A stretch of 64,000 nt of DNA, from assembly GCF_011694815.1 (NCBI RefSeq), contig NZ_CP050177.1, forward strand, positions 1,860,001 to 1,924,000, read 5' to 3'. Below are positions 1-8,382 of this stretch, piece by piece (position 1 is the first letter of the stretch; each line of letters starts with the position of its first letter). This DNA is from Streptomyces liangshanensis (GTDB lineage: Bacteria; Actinomycetota; Actinomycetes; Streptomycetales; Streptomycetaceae). Both the position numbers and the translations under genes were made by a program. The notes under the pieces are model-generated. The model did not search any database, had not been told where the DNA came from, and saw only the letters and a list, made by a program, of their open reading frames with translations.

Positions 1-803
1 TCGGCGAGGTCGACCGGTTTTCGCTCCACGAGCTGGTTGTCGCTGCGGGCGAGCAGCAGCAGGCCCTCCACCAGCTGCTCACTGCGCTCGTTGGTCGCCA
101 GGAGCGTCTTGCCGAGCTGCTGGAGTTCGCCGGGGGCGCCCGGGTCCGAGAGGTGGACCTCCAGCAGCGTCCGGTTGATCGCCAGCGGCGTACGCAACTC
201 GTGGGACGCGTTCGCGACGAAGCGCTGCTGCGCCGTGAAGGCACGCTCCAGCCGCTCCAGCATCTCGTCGAACGTGTCCGCGAGCTCCTTCAGCTCGTCG
301 TCCGGGCCGTCCAGCTCGATCCGCCGCGAGAGGTCGGAGCCGACCACGCGCCGTGCGGTACGGGTGATCCGGCCCAGCGGCGAGAGCACGCGGCCCGCCA
401 TCGCGTACCCGAAGGCGAACGCGATGATGCTCAGGCCCACCAGCGCGAACAGGGAACGGGTGAGCAGGTCGTCGAGTGCCTGGGCCCGCTGGTGGTTGAC
501 GCAGCTGTTGATCGCCGCGTTGGCCTCGTCGGGGGTGAGCTGGGCCGGCAGCCTGCAGGTGTCGCTGCTCACCGCACCCGAGAGGAGGGTGAAGGGGAGC
601 TTGCTGCCCACGTGCAGGGCCTGCGCCGCGAGCAGGTAGATGATCGAGAGCAGCAGGATGCCGGCGATCAGGAACATCCCGCCGTACAGCAGCGTGAGAC
701 GTATGCGGATCGTCGGACGCACCCAGGGCAGCGTCTGGTCGGGCCGTCTCGGGTCCCAGGTCGGCTTGGGAGGTGCCGAGGGCGGCAGCGGGTTGCTCGC
801 CAT
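1..803 (-). CDS. cutS: Sensor histidine kinase CutS (3' part missing, runs off the window)
   Basis: Membrane sensor kinase, presumably the partner of the adjacent CutR-like regulator. The first 267 residues are present: a Pro-rich N-terminus, TM1 near residues 35-61, an extracytoplasmic loop, TM2 near 115-135, a HAMP linker, then the H-box FVANASHELRTPL with phospho-acceptor His201. The N/G-box ATPase domain lies outside the window. The loop carries two cysteines (Cys83 and Cys101) 18 residues apart, which could form a disulfide outside the membrane. The ATG at 803 lies 5 nt after the cutR stop, so the two genes form one operon. The symbol rests on the neighbouring regulator matching my memory of S. 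lividans CutR almost residue for residue. Confidence 0.85.
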   Translation of the reverse strand, partial: MASNPLPPSAPPKPTWDPRRPDQTLPWVRPTIRIRLTLLYGGMFLIAGILLLSIIYLLAAQALHVGSKLPFTLLSGAVSSDTCRLPAQLTPDEANAAINSCVNHQRAQALDDLLTRSLFALVGLSIIAFAFGYAMAGRVLSPLGRITRTARRVVGSDLSRRIELDGPDDELKELADTFDEMLERLERAFTAQQRFVANASHELRTPLAINRTLLEVHLSDPGAPGELQQLGKTLLATNERSEQLVEGLLLLARSDNQLVERKPVDLA

Positions 804-808
804 CCGCG

Positions 809-1462
809 TCAGATCCGGTATCCCGAACCGGGGACCGTGACGATCACGGGCGGCTCGGCCAGCTTGCGGCGCAGGGTCATGACAGTGACCCGCACGACGT
901 TGGTGAACGGGTCCGTGTTCTCGTCCCAGGCCTTCTCCAGCAGCTGCTCGGCCGAGACGACCGCGCCCTCGCTGCGCATCAGGACCTCCAGCACCGCGAA
1001 CTCCTTGGGGGCGAGCTGGATCTCCTTGCCCTCGCGGAAGACCTCGCGCCGGTTCGGGTCGAGCTTGATCCCCGAGCGCTCCAGGACGGGCGGCAGCGGC
1101 ACCGTCGTCCGCCGGCCGAGCGCGCGGACGCGGGCGGTCAGCTCGGTGAAGGCGAAGGGCTTGGGCAGGTAGTCGTCCGCGCCCAGCTCCAGTCCCTCGA
1201 CCCGGTCGCTGACGTCGCCCGAGGCCGTGAGCATGAGGACCCGGGTGGGCACCCCCAGCTCCACGATCCGGCGGCAGACGTCGTCCCCGTGCACCAGGGG
1301 AAGGTCCCGGTCCAGCACCACCACGTCGTAGTCGTTGACCCCGATCCGCTCCAGGGCCGCCGCGCCGTCGTACACGACGTCGACGGCCATGGCCTCCCGG
1401 CGCAGTCCGGTGGCCACCGCATCGGCGAGCAGTTGCTCGTCCTCGACGACGAGTACGCGCAC
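809..1462 (-). CDS. cutR: OmpR-family response regulator CutR
   Basis: DNA-binding response regulator of 217 aa. The receiver domain (1-115) has the acidic pair E7/D8, phospho-acceptor Asp51 in VVVLDRDLP and the conserved Lys in YLPKPF. The C-terminal winged helix (about 125-217) ends PPVIVTVPGSGYRI. From memory the whole protein is nearly identical to CutR of S. lividans and S. coelicolor, which with CutS links extracytoplasmic redox or secretion state to antibiotic production. It is the first gene of cutRS. The upstream 435 bp contain its promoter. A TAAAC-CGG-CGGTAAG direct-repeat-like element at about 1550-1565 could be a binding site, but this is speculative. Confidence 0.93.
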   Translation of the reverse strand: MRVLVVEDEQLLADAVATGLRREAMAVDVVYDGAAALERIGVNDYDVVVLDRDLPLVHGDDVCRRIVELGVPTRVLMLTASGDVSDRVEGLELGADDYLPKPFAFTELTARVRALGRRTTVPLPPVLERSGIKLDPNRREVFREGKEIQLAPKEFAVLEVLMRSEGAVVSAEQLLEKAWDENTDPFTNVVRVTVMTLRRKLAEPPVIVTVPGSGYRI

Positions 1463-1897
1463 GGCGCTGTTCCTTCCTCTGGTCGCCCGTCACCTGGGAT
1501 CAGGGCAGGTCGTCGCACTGGGTGTGCGTCCCCATCCTGCCCGCTACGCCCATAAACCGGCGGTAAGACGAGACCGGGCCCCGGACACCGCACGGCGGAC
1601 GGGCCCCGGGCGGGGGCGCGGACCGGGGCCTGGCGGCCTCACCAGGCAGGACGGAAGAACCTGTCCGGGCCCGGCGGGAATACTCGGGATTCTTTGAAGA
1701 GTTGAGGTTTCTCGAAGACGGAGCCTGGGGAAAACGACTTCACATCCGAGATCACGCCCTGTTTGTGGCATGTCAGGTCCCACAACTGCCCCCCAGTAGG
1801 CAGTGGGCGCGTGATCACCCGCCGTCGGCACACCCCCGTGCCATCGACCACGACGTCGGCACACCCCCGTGCCACTGACCCACGACGAGGGGGCGCA
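1463..1897. other. Divergent intergenic region cutR / small ORF
   Basis: This 435-bp stretch has no supported gene. It must contain the promoter of cutR (leftward) and that of the small protein at 1898 (rightward). GC is locally lower at 1680-1770 and includes the short palindrome TCTTTGAAGA. Two copies of a hairpin-forming repeat lie at 1824-1874 (listed separately). Confidence 0.6.
1824..1874. repeat. Two 20-nt direct repeats, each a small hairpin
   Basis: GTCGGCACACCCCCGTGCCA occurs at 1824-1843 and again, identical, at 1855-1874 (31-nt period). Each copy is itself an inverted repeat, GGCAC-(6 nt)-GTGCC. The second copy ends 24 nt before the ATG of the 57-aa ORF, so both probably lie in its leader or promoter. 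Confidence 0.75.
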
Positions 1898-2071
1898 ATG
1901 GACGCATTCACCGCAGGGCTGCTGCAGCGTATAAAGGCCACGGAAACCGATCTCACCCATGCCCGGGAAGCGGGAGACGACTTCCTCGCGGACGTCGAGC
2001 AGGAAGAGCTGGACGATCTGCGCCGGCTCGCCGCGGAACATGGCGTGGAGGTCGGCGCGGCCAGCGTCTGA
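1898..2071 (+). CDS. Small acidic conserved-looking protein (57 aa), function unknown
   Basis: Starts MDAFTAGLLQRIKATETDL and ends GVEVGAASV. The ATG follows GACGAGGGGGC, a usable ribosome-binding site; upstream in-frame codons would run through the repeat hairpins, so this start is preferred. The protein is predicted to be almost wholly helical and acidic (AREAGDDFLADVEQEELDDL), with heptad-like leucines but no cysteines, signal peptide or membrane segment. It could be a small coiled-coil adaptor. I recall short proteins of this type beside cutRS in other streptomycetes, but no function. It is followed by a 9-nt repeat and a strong terminator, so it is probably monocistronic. Confidence 0.65.
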   Translation: MDAFTAGLLQRIKATETDLTHAREAGDDFLADVEQEELDDLRRLAAEHGVEVGAASV

Positions 2072-2081
2072 CCGGCCCGAA

Positions 2082-2117
2082 CGACCCGTACGACCTGTAC
2101 GACCTGTACGAACCGTA
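2082..2117. repeat. Four tandem copies of a 9-nt unit
   Basis: CGACCCGTA, CGACCTGTA, CGACCTGTA and CGAACCGTA stand head to tail directly behind the stop codon of the 57-aa ORF. No coding role is evident. It is probably slippage-generated and lies in the 3' untranslated region before the terminator. Confidence 0.8.
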
Positions 2118-2180
2118 CGACCGAACACTTCTGGAAGAACACACGAAGCACACGCATCACACGCATGACGTCAGTGTGAA

Positions 2181-2214
2181 CAGCCCCGGTGCCGAGGGGA
2201 CGGCATCGGGGCTG
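2181..2214. terminator. Hairpin terminator between convergent genes
   Basis: A 14-bp stem (CAGCCCCGGTGCCG against CGGCATCGGGGCTG, one G-U pair) with loop AGGGGA. It lies between the 57-aa ORF and the end of the inositol monophosphatase gene and can serve both strands. Confidence 0.85.
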
Positions 2215-2231
2215 TTCCGTGTGCTGTTCCG

Positions 2232-3056
2232 TCAGTCGTGCCAGGCGCCGTACTCCTCCAGCAGTGCCTGGAGCGGCTCGAACACACCGGGCGGCGCGGC
2301 CACCGCCAGGTCCCACGCCGGCCGCTCGCCGGGCCGGCCGCCGGTCAGCGCCCCCGCCTCCCGCGCGATCAGGTCCCCGGCCGCCAGGTCCCACGGGTGC
2401 AGCCCGCGCTCGTAGTAGCCGTCCAGCCTCCCCGCCGCCACGTCGCACAGGTCGACGGCGGCCGAACCGCCCCGCCGGATGTCCCGCAGCCGCGGGATCA
2501 GGCGCTGGGCGATGTCCGCCTGGTGGGCACGGACGGTGGTGACGTAGTTGAAGCCCGTCGACACCAGGGCGCGTTCCAGCGGCGGGGCCGGGCGGCAGCG
2601 GACCGGCCGGTCGTTCAGGAAGGCGCCGCCGCCGAGGACGGCCCGGAAGGTCTCGCGGCGCATCGGGATCTCCACGACGCCCACCAGCCGCTCCCCGTCG
2701 CGCTCGGCGGCGATGGACACGGACCAGGTGGGCAGGCCGTAGAGGTAGTTCACGGTGCCGTCCAGCGGGTCGACGACCCAGCGGATGCCGCTCGTACCCG
2801 CCGAGCTGGCGCCCTCCTCGCCGAGGAAGCCGTCGTCGGGGCGGTGCTCGCTCAGGTAGCCGGTGATCAGCTTCTCGGCGGCGATGTCCATCTCGGTCAC
2901 CACGTCGACGGGGCTGGACTTCGTGGCGGCGACGGCGAGGTCGTCGGGCCGGCCGTCGCGCAGCAGCGCGCCCGCCCGCCGGGCGGCCTCCAGGGCCAGG
3001 GCCAGCAGCTCCCCCGCGAAGGGGTCGGTGGAGGGGTCGGTCGGTGCGTCGGTCAC
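2232..3056 (-). CDS. Inositol monophosphatase family protein
   Basis: Predicted Mg-dependent, Li-sensitive sugar or inositol phosphatase of 274 aa, cytoplasmic. Family motifs are intact: the metal-binding Glu in GFLGEEG, motif A WVVDPLDGTVNYLYG, and motif B WDLAAGDLIAREAGA near the C-terminus. The GTG start at 3056 (VTDAPTDPS) has GAAGGAG 7 nt upstream; longer in-frame starts would run into the ferrochelatase gene. It lies 11 nt downstream of the ferrochelatase stop, so the two are co-transcribed. The substrate (inositol-1-P, NADP or another sugar phosphate) cannot be told from sequence. Confidence 0.88.
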   Translation of the reverse strand: MTDAPTDPSTDPFAGELLALALEAARRAGALLRDGRPDDLAVAATKSSPVDVVTEMDIAAEKLITGYLSEHRPDDGFLGEEGASSAGTSGIRWVVDPLDGTVNYLYGLPTWSVSIAAERDGERLVGVVEIPMRRETFRAVLGGGAFLNDRPVRCRPAPPLERALVSTGFNYVTTVRAHQADIAQRLIPRLRDIRRGGSAAVDLCDVAAGRLDGYYERGLHPWDLAAGDLIAREAGALTGGRPGERPAWDLAVAAPPGVFEPLQALLEEYGAWHD

Positions 3057-3067
3057 AGCGGGCTCCT

Positions 3068-4195
3068 TCAGGCGTACGGACTGTCGGCGCCCGCGGCGGC
3101 GGGCCGCGGGGCCCGGGCCGGGCAGCAACCGACCGGGCAGAGGTCGTGGCCGGCGCCGAGAGCGCCCAGCGCGCAGCGCTCCACGGACTCCCCCCGTTCG
3201 GCGGCGGCCCGCTCCAGCAGGAGATCACGTACGGCGGCGGCGAAGCGCGGGTCCGCGCCCACGGTGGCCGAGCGGCGGACGGGCAGGCCCAGCTCCGCGG
3301 CCTTGGCGGTGGCCTCGGTGTCGAGGTCGTACAGGACCTCCATGTGGTCCGAGACGAAGCCGATGGGAGCCATCACGACGGCGGGGACGCCCTGCGCGTG
3401 CAGCGTCTCCAGGTGGTCGCAGATGTCCGGTTCGAGCCAGGGGATGTGGGGCGCGCCGCTGCGCGACTGGTAGACGAGCTGCCAGGGGTGCTCGACGCCG
3501 GTCTCCTCGCGTACGGCGTCCACGATCACGCGCGCGGCGTCGAGGTGCTGGGCGACGTAGGCGCCGCCGTCCCCGTGGTCCTCGACGGGGCCCGACGTGT
3601 CGGCGGCCGCGGTCGGGACGGAGTGCGTGGTGAAGGCGAGGTGGGCGCCCGCGCGCACGTCCTCGGGCAGGTCCGCGAGGGAGGCGATCACGCTCTCGGT
3701 CATGGGGCGCAGGAAGCCGGGGTGGTTGAAGTAGTGCCGCAGCTTGTCGACGCGGGGCGGCTCGATGCCCTCGGCGGTGAGGGTGGCGAGGGCGTCGGCG
3801 AGGTTCTCGCGGTACTGGCGGCAGCCCGAGTACGAGGCGTACGCGCTGGTGGCGAGGACGGCGATGCGGCGCCGGCCGTCGGCCGCCATCTCCCGCAGGG
3901 TGTCGGTGAGGTAGGGCGCCCAGTTGCGGTTCCCCCAGTAGACGGGCAGGTCCACGCCGTGCTCGGCGAAGTCCTTCCGCAGCGCTTCCAGGAGGGCACG
4001 GTTCTGTTCGTTGATCGGGCTGACGCCCCCGAACAGGAAGTAGTGCTTGCCCACTTCCTTGAGCCGCTCCTCGGGGATGCCGCGGCCCCTGGTCACGTTG
4101 GCCAGGAACGGAACCACGTCGTCCGGTCCTTCGGGGCCGCCGAAGGACAACAGGAGCAGGGCGTCGTACGGGGTGGTCGTGTGCTGTTCGGGCAT
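3068..4195 (-). CDS. cpfC: Actinobacterial ferrochelatase (coproporphyrin III type)
   Basis: Inserts Fe(II) into the porphyrin in haem synthesis; in actinobacteria the substrate is coproporphyrin III (older name hemH). It has 375 aa. N-terminal [15 protein letters not shown], the catalytic-His region FTTHSVP and the C-terminal [19 protein letters not shown] (metal-site Glu) are all present. Four or more cysteines fit the [2Fe-2S] cluster known in actinobacterial ferrochelatases: one in SGCRQYREN and a C-terminal group in [20 protein letters not shown]. The ATG at 4195 follows GGGAGG. It heads an operon with the phosphatase and is divergent from the lactone oxidase gene. Confidence 0.93.
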   Translation of the reverse strand: MPEQHTTTPYDALLLLSFGGPEGPDDVVPFLANVTRGRGIPEERLKEVGKHYFLFGGVSPINEQNRALLEALRKDFAEHGVDLPVYWGNRNWAPYLTDTLREMAADGRRRIAVLATSAYASYSGCRQYRENLADALATLTAEGIEPPRVDKLRHYFNHPGFLRPMTESVIASLADLPEDVRAGAHLAFTTHSVPTAAADTSGPVEDHGDGGAYVAQHLDAARVIVDAVREETGVEHPWQLVYQSRSGAPHIPWLEPDICDHLETLHAQGVPAVVMAPIGFVSDHMEVLYDLDTEATAKAAELGLPVRRSATVGADPRFAAAVRDLLLERAAAERGESVERCALGALGAGHDLCPVGCCPARAPRPAAAGADSPYA

Positions 4196-4446
4196 GGTTC
4201 GATCCTCCCACCAACCGGGGTACGACCGACCACCGCCGCCCCCGGTGCCGGAACACGCCGCCGGGCCGCCCGCCGCCGCGCGGGTGGGTGGTGGAGGCCC
4301 GCGCGGCGGTCCTGAGTATGATCCCCCTCCAACCGGCCGGGGCTCGCCTTTCCCGGCCGTGGCGGGAGCGCGCGCGGTCGCGGTGGCGTTCCCGGGGGAT
4401 CGCCGGCTGCGCGAGCCGGTCACTGTTCGGGGAGGGCACGGGCCGG

Positions 4447-5772
4447 ATGACCAGGACCGACACAGGCACGACGAGCAAGACCACGTGGCGCAACTGGGCG
4501 GGGAACGTCACCGCCCGCCCCGCGCGTACGGTCTCCCCCGCCTCCGTGGACGAGCTGTCCGCGGTCGTGCGCAGGGCCGCCGCCGACGGGTTGAAGGTGA
4601 AGGCGGGCGGTACGGGTCACTCGTTCACCGCCGTGGCGGCCACGGACGGTGTGCGCATACGGCCCGACCTGCTGACCGGGATCCGGGAGATCGACCGGAC
4701 CGGCGCGACCGTCACGGTCGAGGCGGGCACCCCCCTGAAGCGGCTGAACGCGGCGCTGGCCAGGGAGGGACTGTCGCTCACCAACATGGGCGACATCATG
4801 GAACAGACCGTGGCGGGCGCGATATCCACCGGCACGCACGGCACCGGCCGCGAGTCGGCGTCGATCTCCGCGCAGGTGCGGGCGCTGGAGCTGCTCACCG
4901 CCGACGGCTCGGTCCTGCGGTGCTCTCCGGAGGAGAACGCGGACGTCTTCACCGCGGCCCGGGTGGGACTGGGCGCGCTCGGCGTGATCACGGCGGTGAC
5001 GTTCGCCGTCGAGCCGGTCTTCCTGCTGACGGCCCGTGAGGAGCCGATGAGCTTCGACCGGGTGACGGCGGAGTTCGACCAGCACGTCGCCGAGAACGAG
5101 CACTTCGAGTTCTACTGGTTCCCGCACACCGGGAACTGCAGCACCAAGCGGAACAACCGCAGCGCCGGCCTGCCGGCCCCGCTGGGCCGGGTCAGCGGGT
5201 GGATGGAGGACGAGTTCATCGCCAACGGCCTGTTCGAGGTCGTCTGCCAGGTCGGCAAGGCCGTTCCCATGGTCATACCGCCGCTCGCACGGGTCTCCAG
5301 CCGCGTCATGTCCGCCCGTACGTACACGGACATTCCTTACAAGGTCTTCACTTCCCCGCGCCGGGTGCGCTTCCTGGAGATGGAGTACGCGCTCCCCCGG
5401 GACCAGGCGGTGGCGGCGTTGCGCGAGGTGAAGGCCATGGTCGAGCGGTCCCCGCTGAAGATCAGCTTCCCCGTGGAGATCCGTACGGCGCCGGCGGACG
5501 ACATCCCGCTGTCGACGGCCTCGGGGCGGGAGACCGCGTACATCGCGGTGCACCTGTACCGGGGCACCCCGCACCGCTCGTACTTCACCGCGGTGGAGCG
5601 GATCATGGTCGCGCACGGCGGGCGGCCGCACTGGGGGAAGGTCCACACGCGGGACGCGGCGTACCTGGCCGAGGCCTACCCGCGCTTCGCCGAGTTCACG
5701 GCGGTACGGGACCGGCTCGACCCGGACCGGCTGTTCGGCAACGACTACCTGCGGCGGGTCCTCGGGGGCTGA
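4447..5772 (+). CDS. FAD-linked sugar-1,4-lactone oxidase (ALO/gulonolactone oxidase family)
   Basis: Predicted flavoprotein of 441 aa oxidising an aldono-lactone or related alditol. The N-terminal PCMH FAD-binding domain has [13 protein letters not shown] and [20 protein letters not shown]. The C-terminal ALO domain ends with the family signature PHWGKVHT and [15 protein letters not shown]. There is no signal peptide. The ATG at 4447 is preceded by GGGAGG about 13 nt away, a little far. An upstream in-frame start is possible, but the N-terminus [20 protein letters not shown] aligns with where the family begins. The true substrate is unknown. Confidence 0.85.
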   Translation: MTRTDTGTTSKTTWRNWAGNVTARPARTVSPASVDELSAVVRRAAADGLKVKAGGTGHSFTAVAATDGVRIRPDLLTGIREIDRTGATVTVEAGTPLKRLNAALAREGLSLTNMGDIMEQTVAGAISTGTHGTGRESASISAQVRALELLTADGSVLRCSPEENADVFTAARVGLGALGVITAVTFAVEPVFLLTAREEPMSFDRVTAEFDQHVAENEHFEFYWFPHTGNCSTKRNNRSAGLPAPLGRVSGWMEDEFIANGLFEVVCQVGKAVPMVIPPLARVSSRVMSARTYTDIPYKVFTSPRRVRFLEMEYALPRDQAVAALREVKAMVERSPLKISFPVEIRTAPADDIPLSTASGRETAYIAVHLYRGTPHRSYFTAVERIMVAHGGRPHWGKVHTRDAAYLAEAYPRFAEFTAVRDRLDPDRLFGNDYLRRVLGG

Positions 5773-5823
5773 GGCGCCCGGCCTGTGCCGGTTGGGGGCC
5801 TTCTGTCCGGTGCGGCCGTCGCC

Positions 5824-6735
5824 TCATCCGGCGGGCGTCTTGGCGCCGGTGCCGGGGGTCCTGCCGCCCGTGCCTCCGGGGTTCGTGCCGCCGTCGGCGC
5901 CCGACGTACCGTTCCCGGCCTTCCCGCCGTTCCCGCCGCCCGTCGGGGTGGGGGTCGGTGTGGGGGTGGCCGGCGGGGTGGTCGCGGAGTGCGAGGGCGT
6001 GGGGGTCGGGGACGCGGGCGGGGTGCCGCCCTGACCACTCGTACCGCCCTGGCCCGCACCGCCGCCTGAGGTGGTGCCGGGCGGGGGCGCCGCCGGGGCC
6101 GTACCGCCGTCCGATGGCCCGCCCCCGCCGGTGCCGGACGTCCCGCCGGGGTCCTGGCCGGGGTCCGGGGTGTCGCCGGGGGTGTGCGAGGGGGCGCGCC
6201 GGTCGTGGCCGCCGCCGACGACGGTTCCCACGGTGGTGCCCTTGCCGCCGCTGAGGTCGCGGCCCGAGATCAGTTCGAATCCGGTGATGCCGATCATCGC
6301 GACCAGGAAGACCACGACGGCGGCGCGGACGGGGCGCTTCCACCCGCGGACCCGGGTGCCGTGGACGGTGGCCTCGCCGAACTCCCCGTCCCGGGGCGGG
6401 ACCTCCCCCGCCGCCGCCGGGGACGGACGGGGTGGCGTCGGCGCGGCCGGGACCTGACGGCCCTTCGGTTTCGCCTGGACGGTCACCACGCGTATCTGCT
6501 CGCCGGTGCGGCGGAAGACGTGCTGGAAGACGGACGCCCCGCAGGTGGCGACGACGCTGACCACACCCGCGCCGATGACCGTGCCGTAGACGCCGAGCTG
6601 GGAGGCGAGGACAGCGGCGGTGATCGCGGCGACCGCGCTGCCCGCGACCTGGGGCACGCTCAGATCCAGCCGCTTCCGCGACGGTTTCGCGTCGTTCTCC
6701 ACCTGGTCCGTACCGCCGGTCTTCCCCGGGTCCAT
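5824..6735 (-). CDS. Membrane protein with long Gly/Pro/Thr-rich extracytoplasmic tail
   Basis: 303 aa. A cytoplasmic N-terminus is followed by two hydrophobic stretches near 30-60 (PQVAGSAVAAITAAVLAS onward), a basic loop, a further TM near 135-155 (AAVVVFLVAMIGITGFELI), and then about 145 residues of low-complexity Gly/Pro/Ser/Thr including TPTPTPT runs. The tail looks like a cell-wall spacer and no catalytic domain is visible. Start: ATG at 6735 (MDPGKTGG) behind GAGGGGGTGG; a GTG two codons earlier has no room for an RBS. It is divergent from sepH with a shared 490-bp control region. Function unknown. Confidence 0.8.
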   Translation of the reverse strand: MDPGKTGGTDQVENDAKPSRKRLDLSVPQVAGSAVAAITAAVLASQLGVYGTVIGAGVVSVVATCGASVFQHVFRRTGEQIRVVTVQAKPKGRQVPAAPTPPRPSPAAAGEVPPRDGEFGEATVHGTRVRGWKRPVRAAVVVFLVAMIGITGFELISGRDLSGGKGTTVGTVVGGGHDRRAPSHTPGDTPDPGQDPGGTSGTGGGGPSDGGTAPAAPPPGTTSGGGAGQGGTSGQGGTPPASPTPTPSHSATTPPATPTPTPTPTGGGNGGKAGNGTSGADGGTNPGGTGGRTPGTGAKTPAG

Positions 6736-7225
6736 CTCCACCCCCTCGCAGCCCTTTCCGTCCCACCCTGCACCAGGAAGGGACAGTTAAGCGAAGTGAA
6801 TCGTTCCGCTTCTGTGGATTGTGTGAAGCTTGACACGCGTGCACGGCGGATGCCTGGGCCCAACTCCCGTGCCCGTGGAGAACTTGAGCGGCGCGCCGCT
6901 CCACCCGCATGGCCCGAATGGAGTACTGTGGCGAGCCCTGGGGCCGGACTCCCTCATGGAGTCCGGGACCTACGGGAAGGGGGCCGAAGGTGGCACTCGA
7001 TCCGGCGGCGCCGCGGCACCGCACGGGCGCCTGCTGCACAGGGTGACGAGGTCCGTCACTCTGCGTCGCGAAGAGGTAACCGTGCCATCACGGCGATCCA
7101 GGGCACTTGCCCGACACGCCGGGCAGCACGGCAAGGTTGTGGCAGGCTGCACCCGGGCAGGCCACACTCGACTAGCGGAAGCAGCGACGCACGTGACGTC
7201 GGCAGGCACCACCCGGGAGGTCCCC
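6736..7225. other. Divergent control region, membrane protein / sepH
   Basis: 490 bp without a supported gene. The segment 6775-6835 is unusually AT-rich for this genome and is the likely promoter zone for both directions; a TTGACA at 6830-6835 is a possible -35 toward sepH, but no clear -10 follows. A perfect 9-bp hairpin at 6944-6966 lies about 260 nt before the sepH start. Confidence 0.5.
6944..6966. repeat. Perfect 9-bp inverted repeat upstream of sepH
   Basis: CCGGACTCC - CTCAT - GGAGTCCGG. There is no U-tract. It could be an operator, an RNA leader hairpin or an attenuator. Confidence 0.6.
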
Positions 7226-8260
7226 ATGCCCGAACTGCGTGTCGTGGCCGTCTCCAACGACGGCACACGACTGGTGCTCAAGGCTGCGGACAGCACGGAA
7301 TACACGCTTCCGATCGACGAGCGGCTCCGGGCTGCCGTCCGCAACGACCGCGCCCGGCTCGGCCAGATCGAGATCGAGGTGGAGAGCCATCTCCGGCCTC
7401 GTGACATCCAGGCCCGGATACGGGCGGGCGCCTCCGCCGAGGAGGTCGCGCAGCACGCCGGCATCCCGGTGGACCGGGTCCGCCGGTTCGAGGGTCCGGT
7501 GCTGGCGGAGCGCGCCTTCATGGCCGAACGGGCGCGGAAGACCGCCGTCCGCCGGCCCGGCGAGAACGCGGGTCCCCAGCTCGGCGAGGCTGTGCAGGAG
7601 CGCCTGACGCTGCGTGGCGCCGAGAAGGAGACCGTCCAGTGGGACTCGTGGCGCCGCGACGACGGCACCTGGGAAGTCCTGCTGGTGTACCTGGTCGCGG
7701 GCGAGCCGCACTCGGCGAGCTGGACGTACGACCCGCCCCGGCGGCTCGTCCAGGCCGTCGACGACGAGGCGCGCGCGCTGATCGGCGACACCGACGACAC
7801 GCTCGCCTCCAAGGAGCCGAGCTTCCCGTTCGTGCCCCGGATCGCGCGGCTGCCGCGTGACCGGCCGATGGACCGCGCACTGGACCGGGGGCCCGAGCGG
7901 GCCGCGCTGCCCGAGTCGGAGGAGAGCGAGCGGGACTCGCTGACCAGCCTGCTGGAGGCGGTGCCCAGCTTCCGGGGCGACATGGTGGTGCCCGAGCGGC
8001 CCGCGCCGCCGGACCCGCCGGACGCGGATCCGGGGCCTGCCCCGGACGAGGAGGAACCGGTCGCGCCCGCGGCGTCGGCCGGTGCCGGTTCCGCCTACGC
8101 GGACGTGCTGATGCCGCGTTCCGTGGCGGGTCATCGCGACCGGCTCACGGGTACGACGGACCGTCAGGCGGAGGCGGACGGCGTCCGCCCCGGGCGGCGG
8201 GCGGCGGTGCCGAGCTGGGACGAGATCGTGTTCGGGACGCGGCGGAAGAAGCAGGACTAG
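7226..8260 (+). CDS. sepH: Cell division protein SepH
   Basis: FtsZ-binding protein that stimulates Z-ring assembly in Streptomyces and other actinobacteria. It has 344 aa. The N-terminal DUF3071 domain (MPELRVVAVSNDGTRLVLKA onward, about 1-170) contains a helix-turn-helix-like core (IRAGASAEEVAQHAGIPVDR) and a WDSWRRDDGTWEV segment; the C-terminal half is acidic/Pro-rich and disordered, ending PSWDEIVFGTRRKKQD with a conserved-looking basic tip. The ATG at 7226 follows GGGAGG with 5-nt spacing. It corresponds to S. coelicolor SCO5855 from memory. It ends just before a very strong hairpin. Confidence 0.93.
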   Translation: MPELRVVAVSNDGTRLVLKAADSTEYTLPIDERLRAAVRNDRARLGQIEIEVESHLRPRDIQARIRAGASAEEVAQHAGIPVDRVRRFEGPVLAERAFMAERARKTAVRRPGENAGPQLGEAVQERLTLRGAEKETVQWDSWRRDDGTWEVLLVYLVAGEPHSASWTYDPPRRLVQAVDDEARALIGDTDDTLASKEPSFPFVPRIARLPRDRPMDRALDRGPERAALPESEESERDSLTSLLEAVPSFRGDMVVPERPAPPDPPDADPGPAPDEEEPVAPAASAGAGSAYADVLMPRSVAGHRDRLTGTTDRQAEADGVRPGRRAAVPSWDEIVFGTRRKKQD

Positions 8261-8290
8261 TCCGGGAGCCGGTCGGCAGGACCGGACGGG

Positions 8291-8344
8291 TACGACACCG
8301 AGGAGCGCCGCCCCACGTCAGGGGCGGCGCTCCTCGGTGTCGTA
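8291..8344. terminator. 24-bp perfect hairpin, bidirectional terminator
   Basis: The arms 8291-8314 and 8321-8344 are exact complements around loop ACGTCA (stem starts TACGACACCGAGG). It stands between the convergent sepH and sulfurtransferase genes. Confidence 0.92.
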
Positions 8345-8382
8345 CGGTGTCGCACGCGTGTCTTACGGGTGAGTGACACGCC

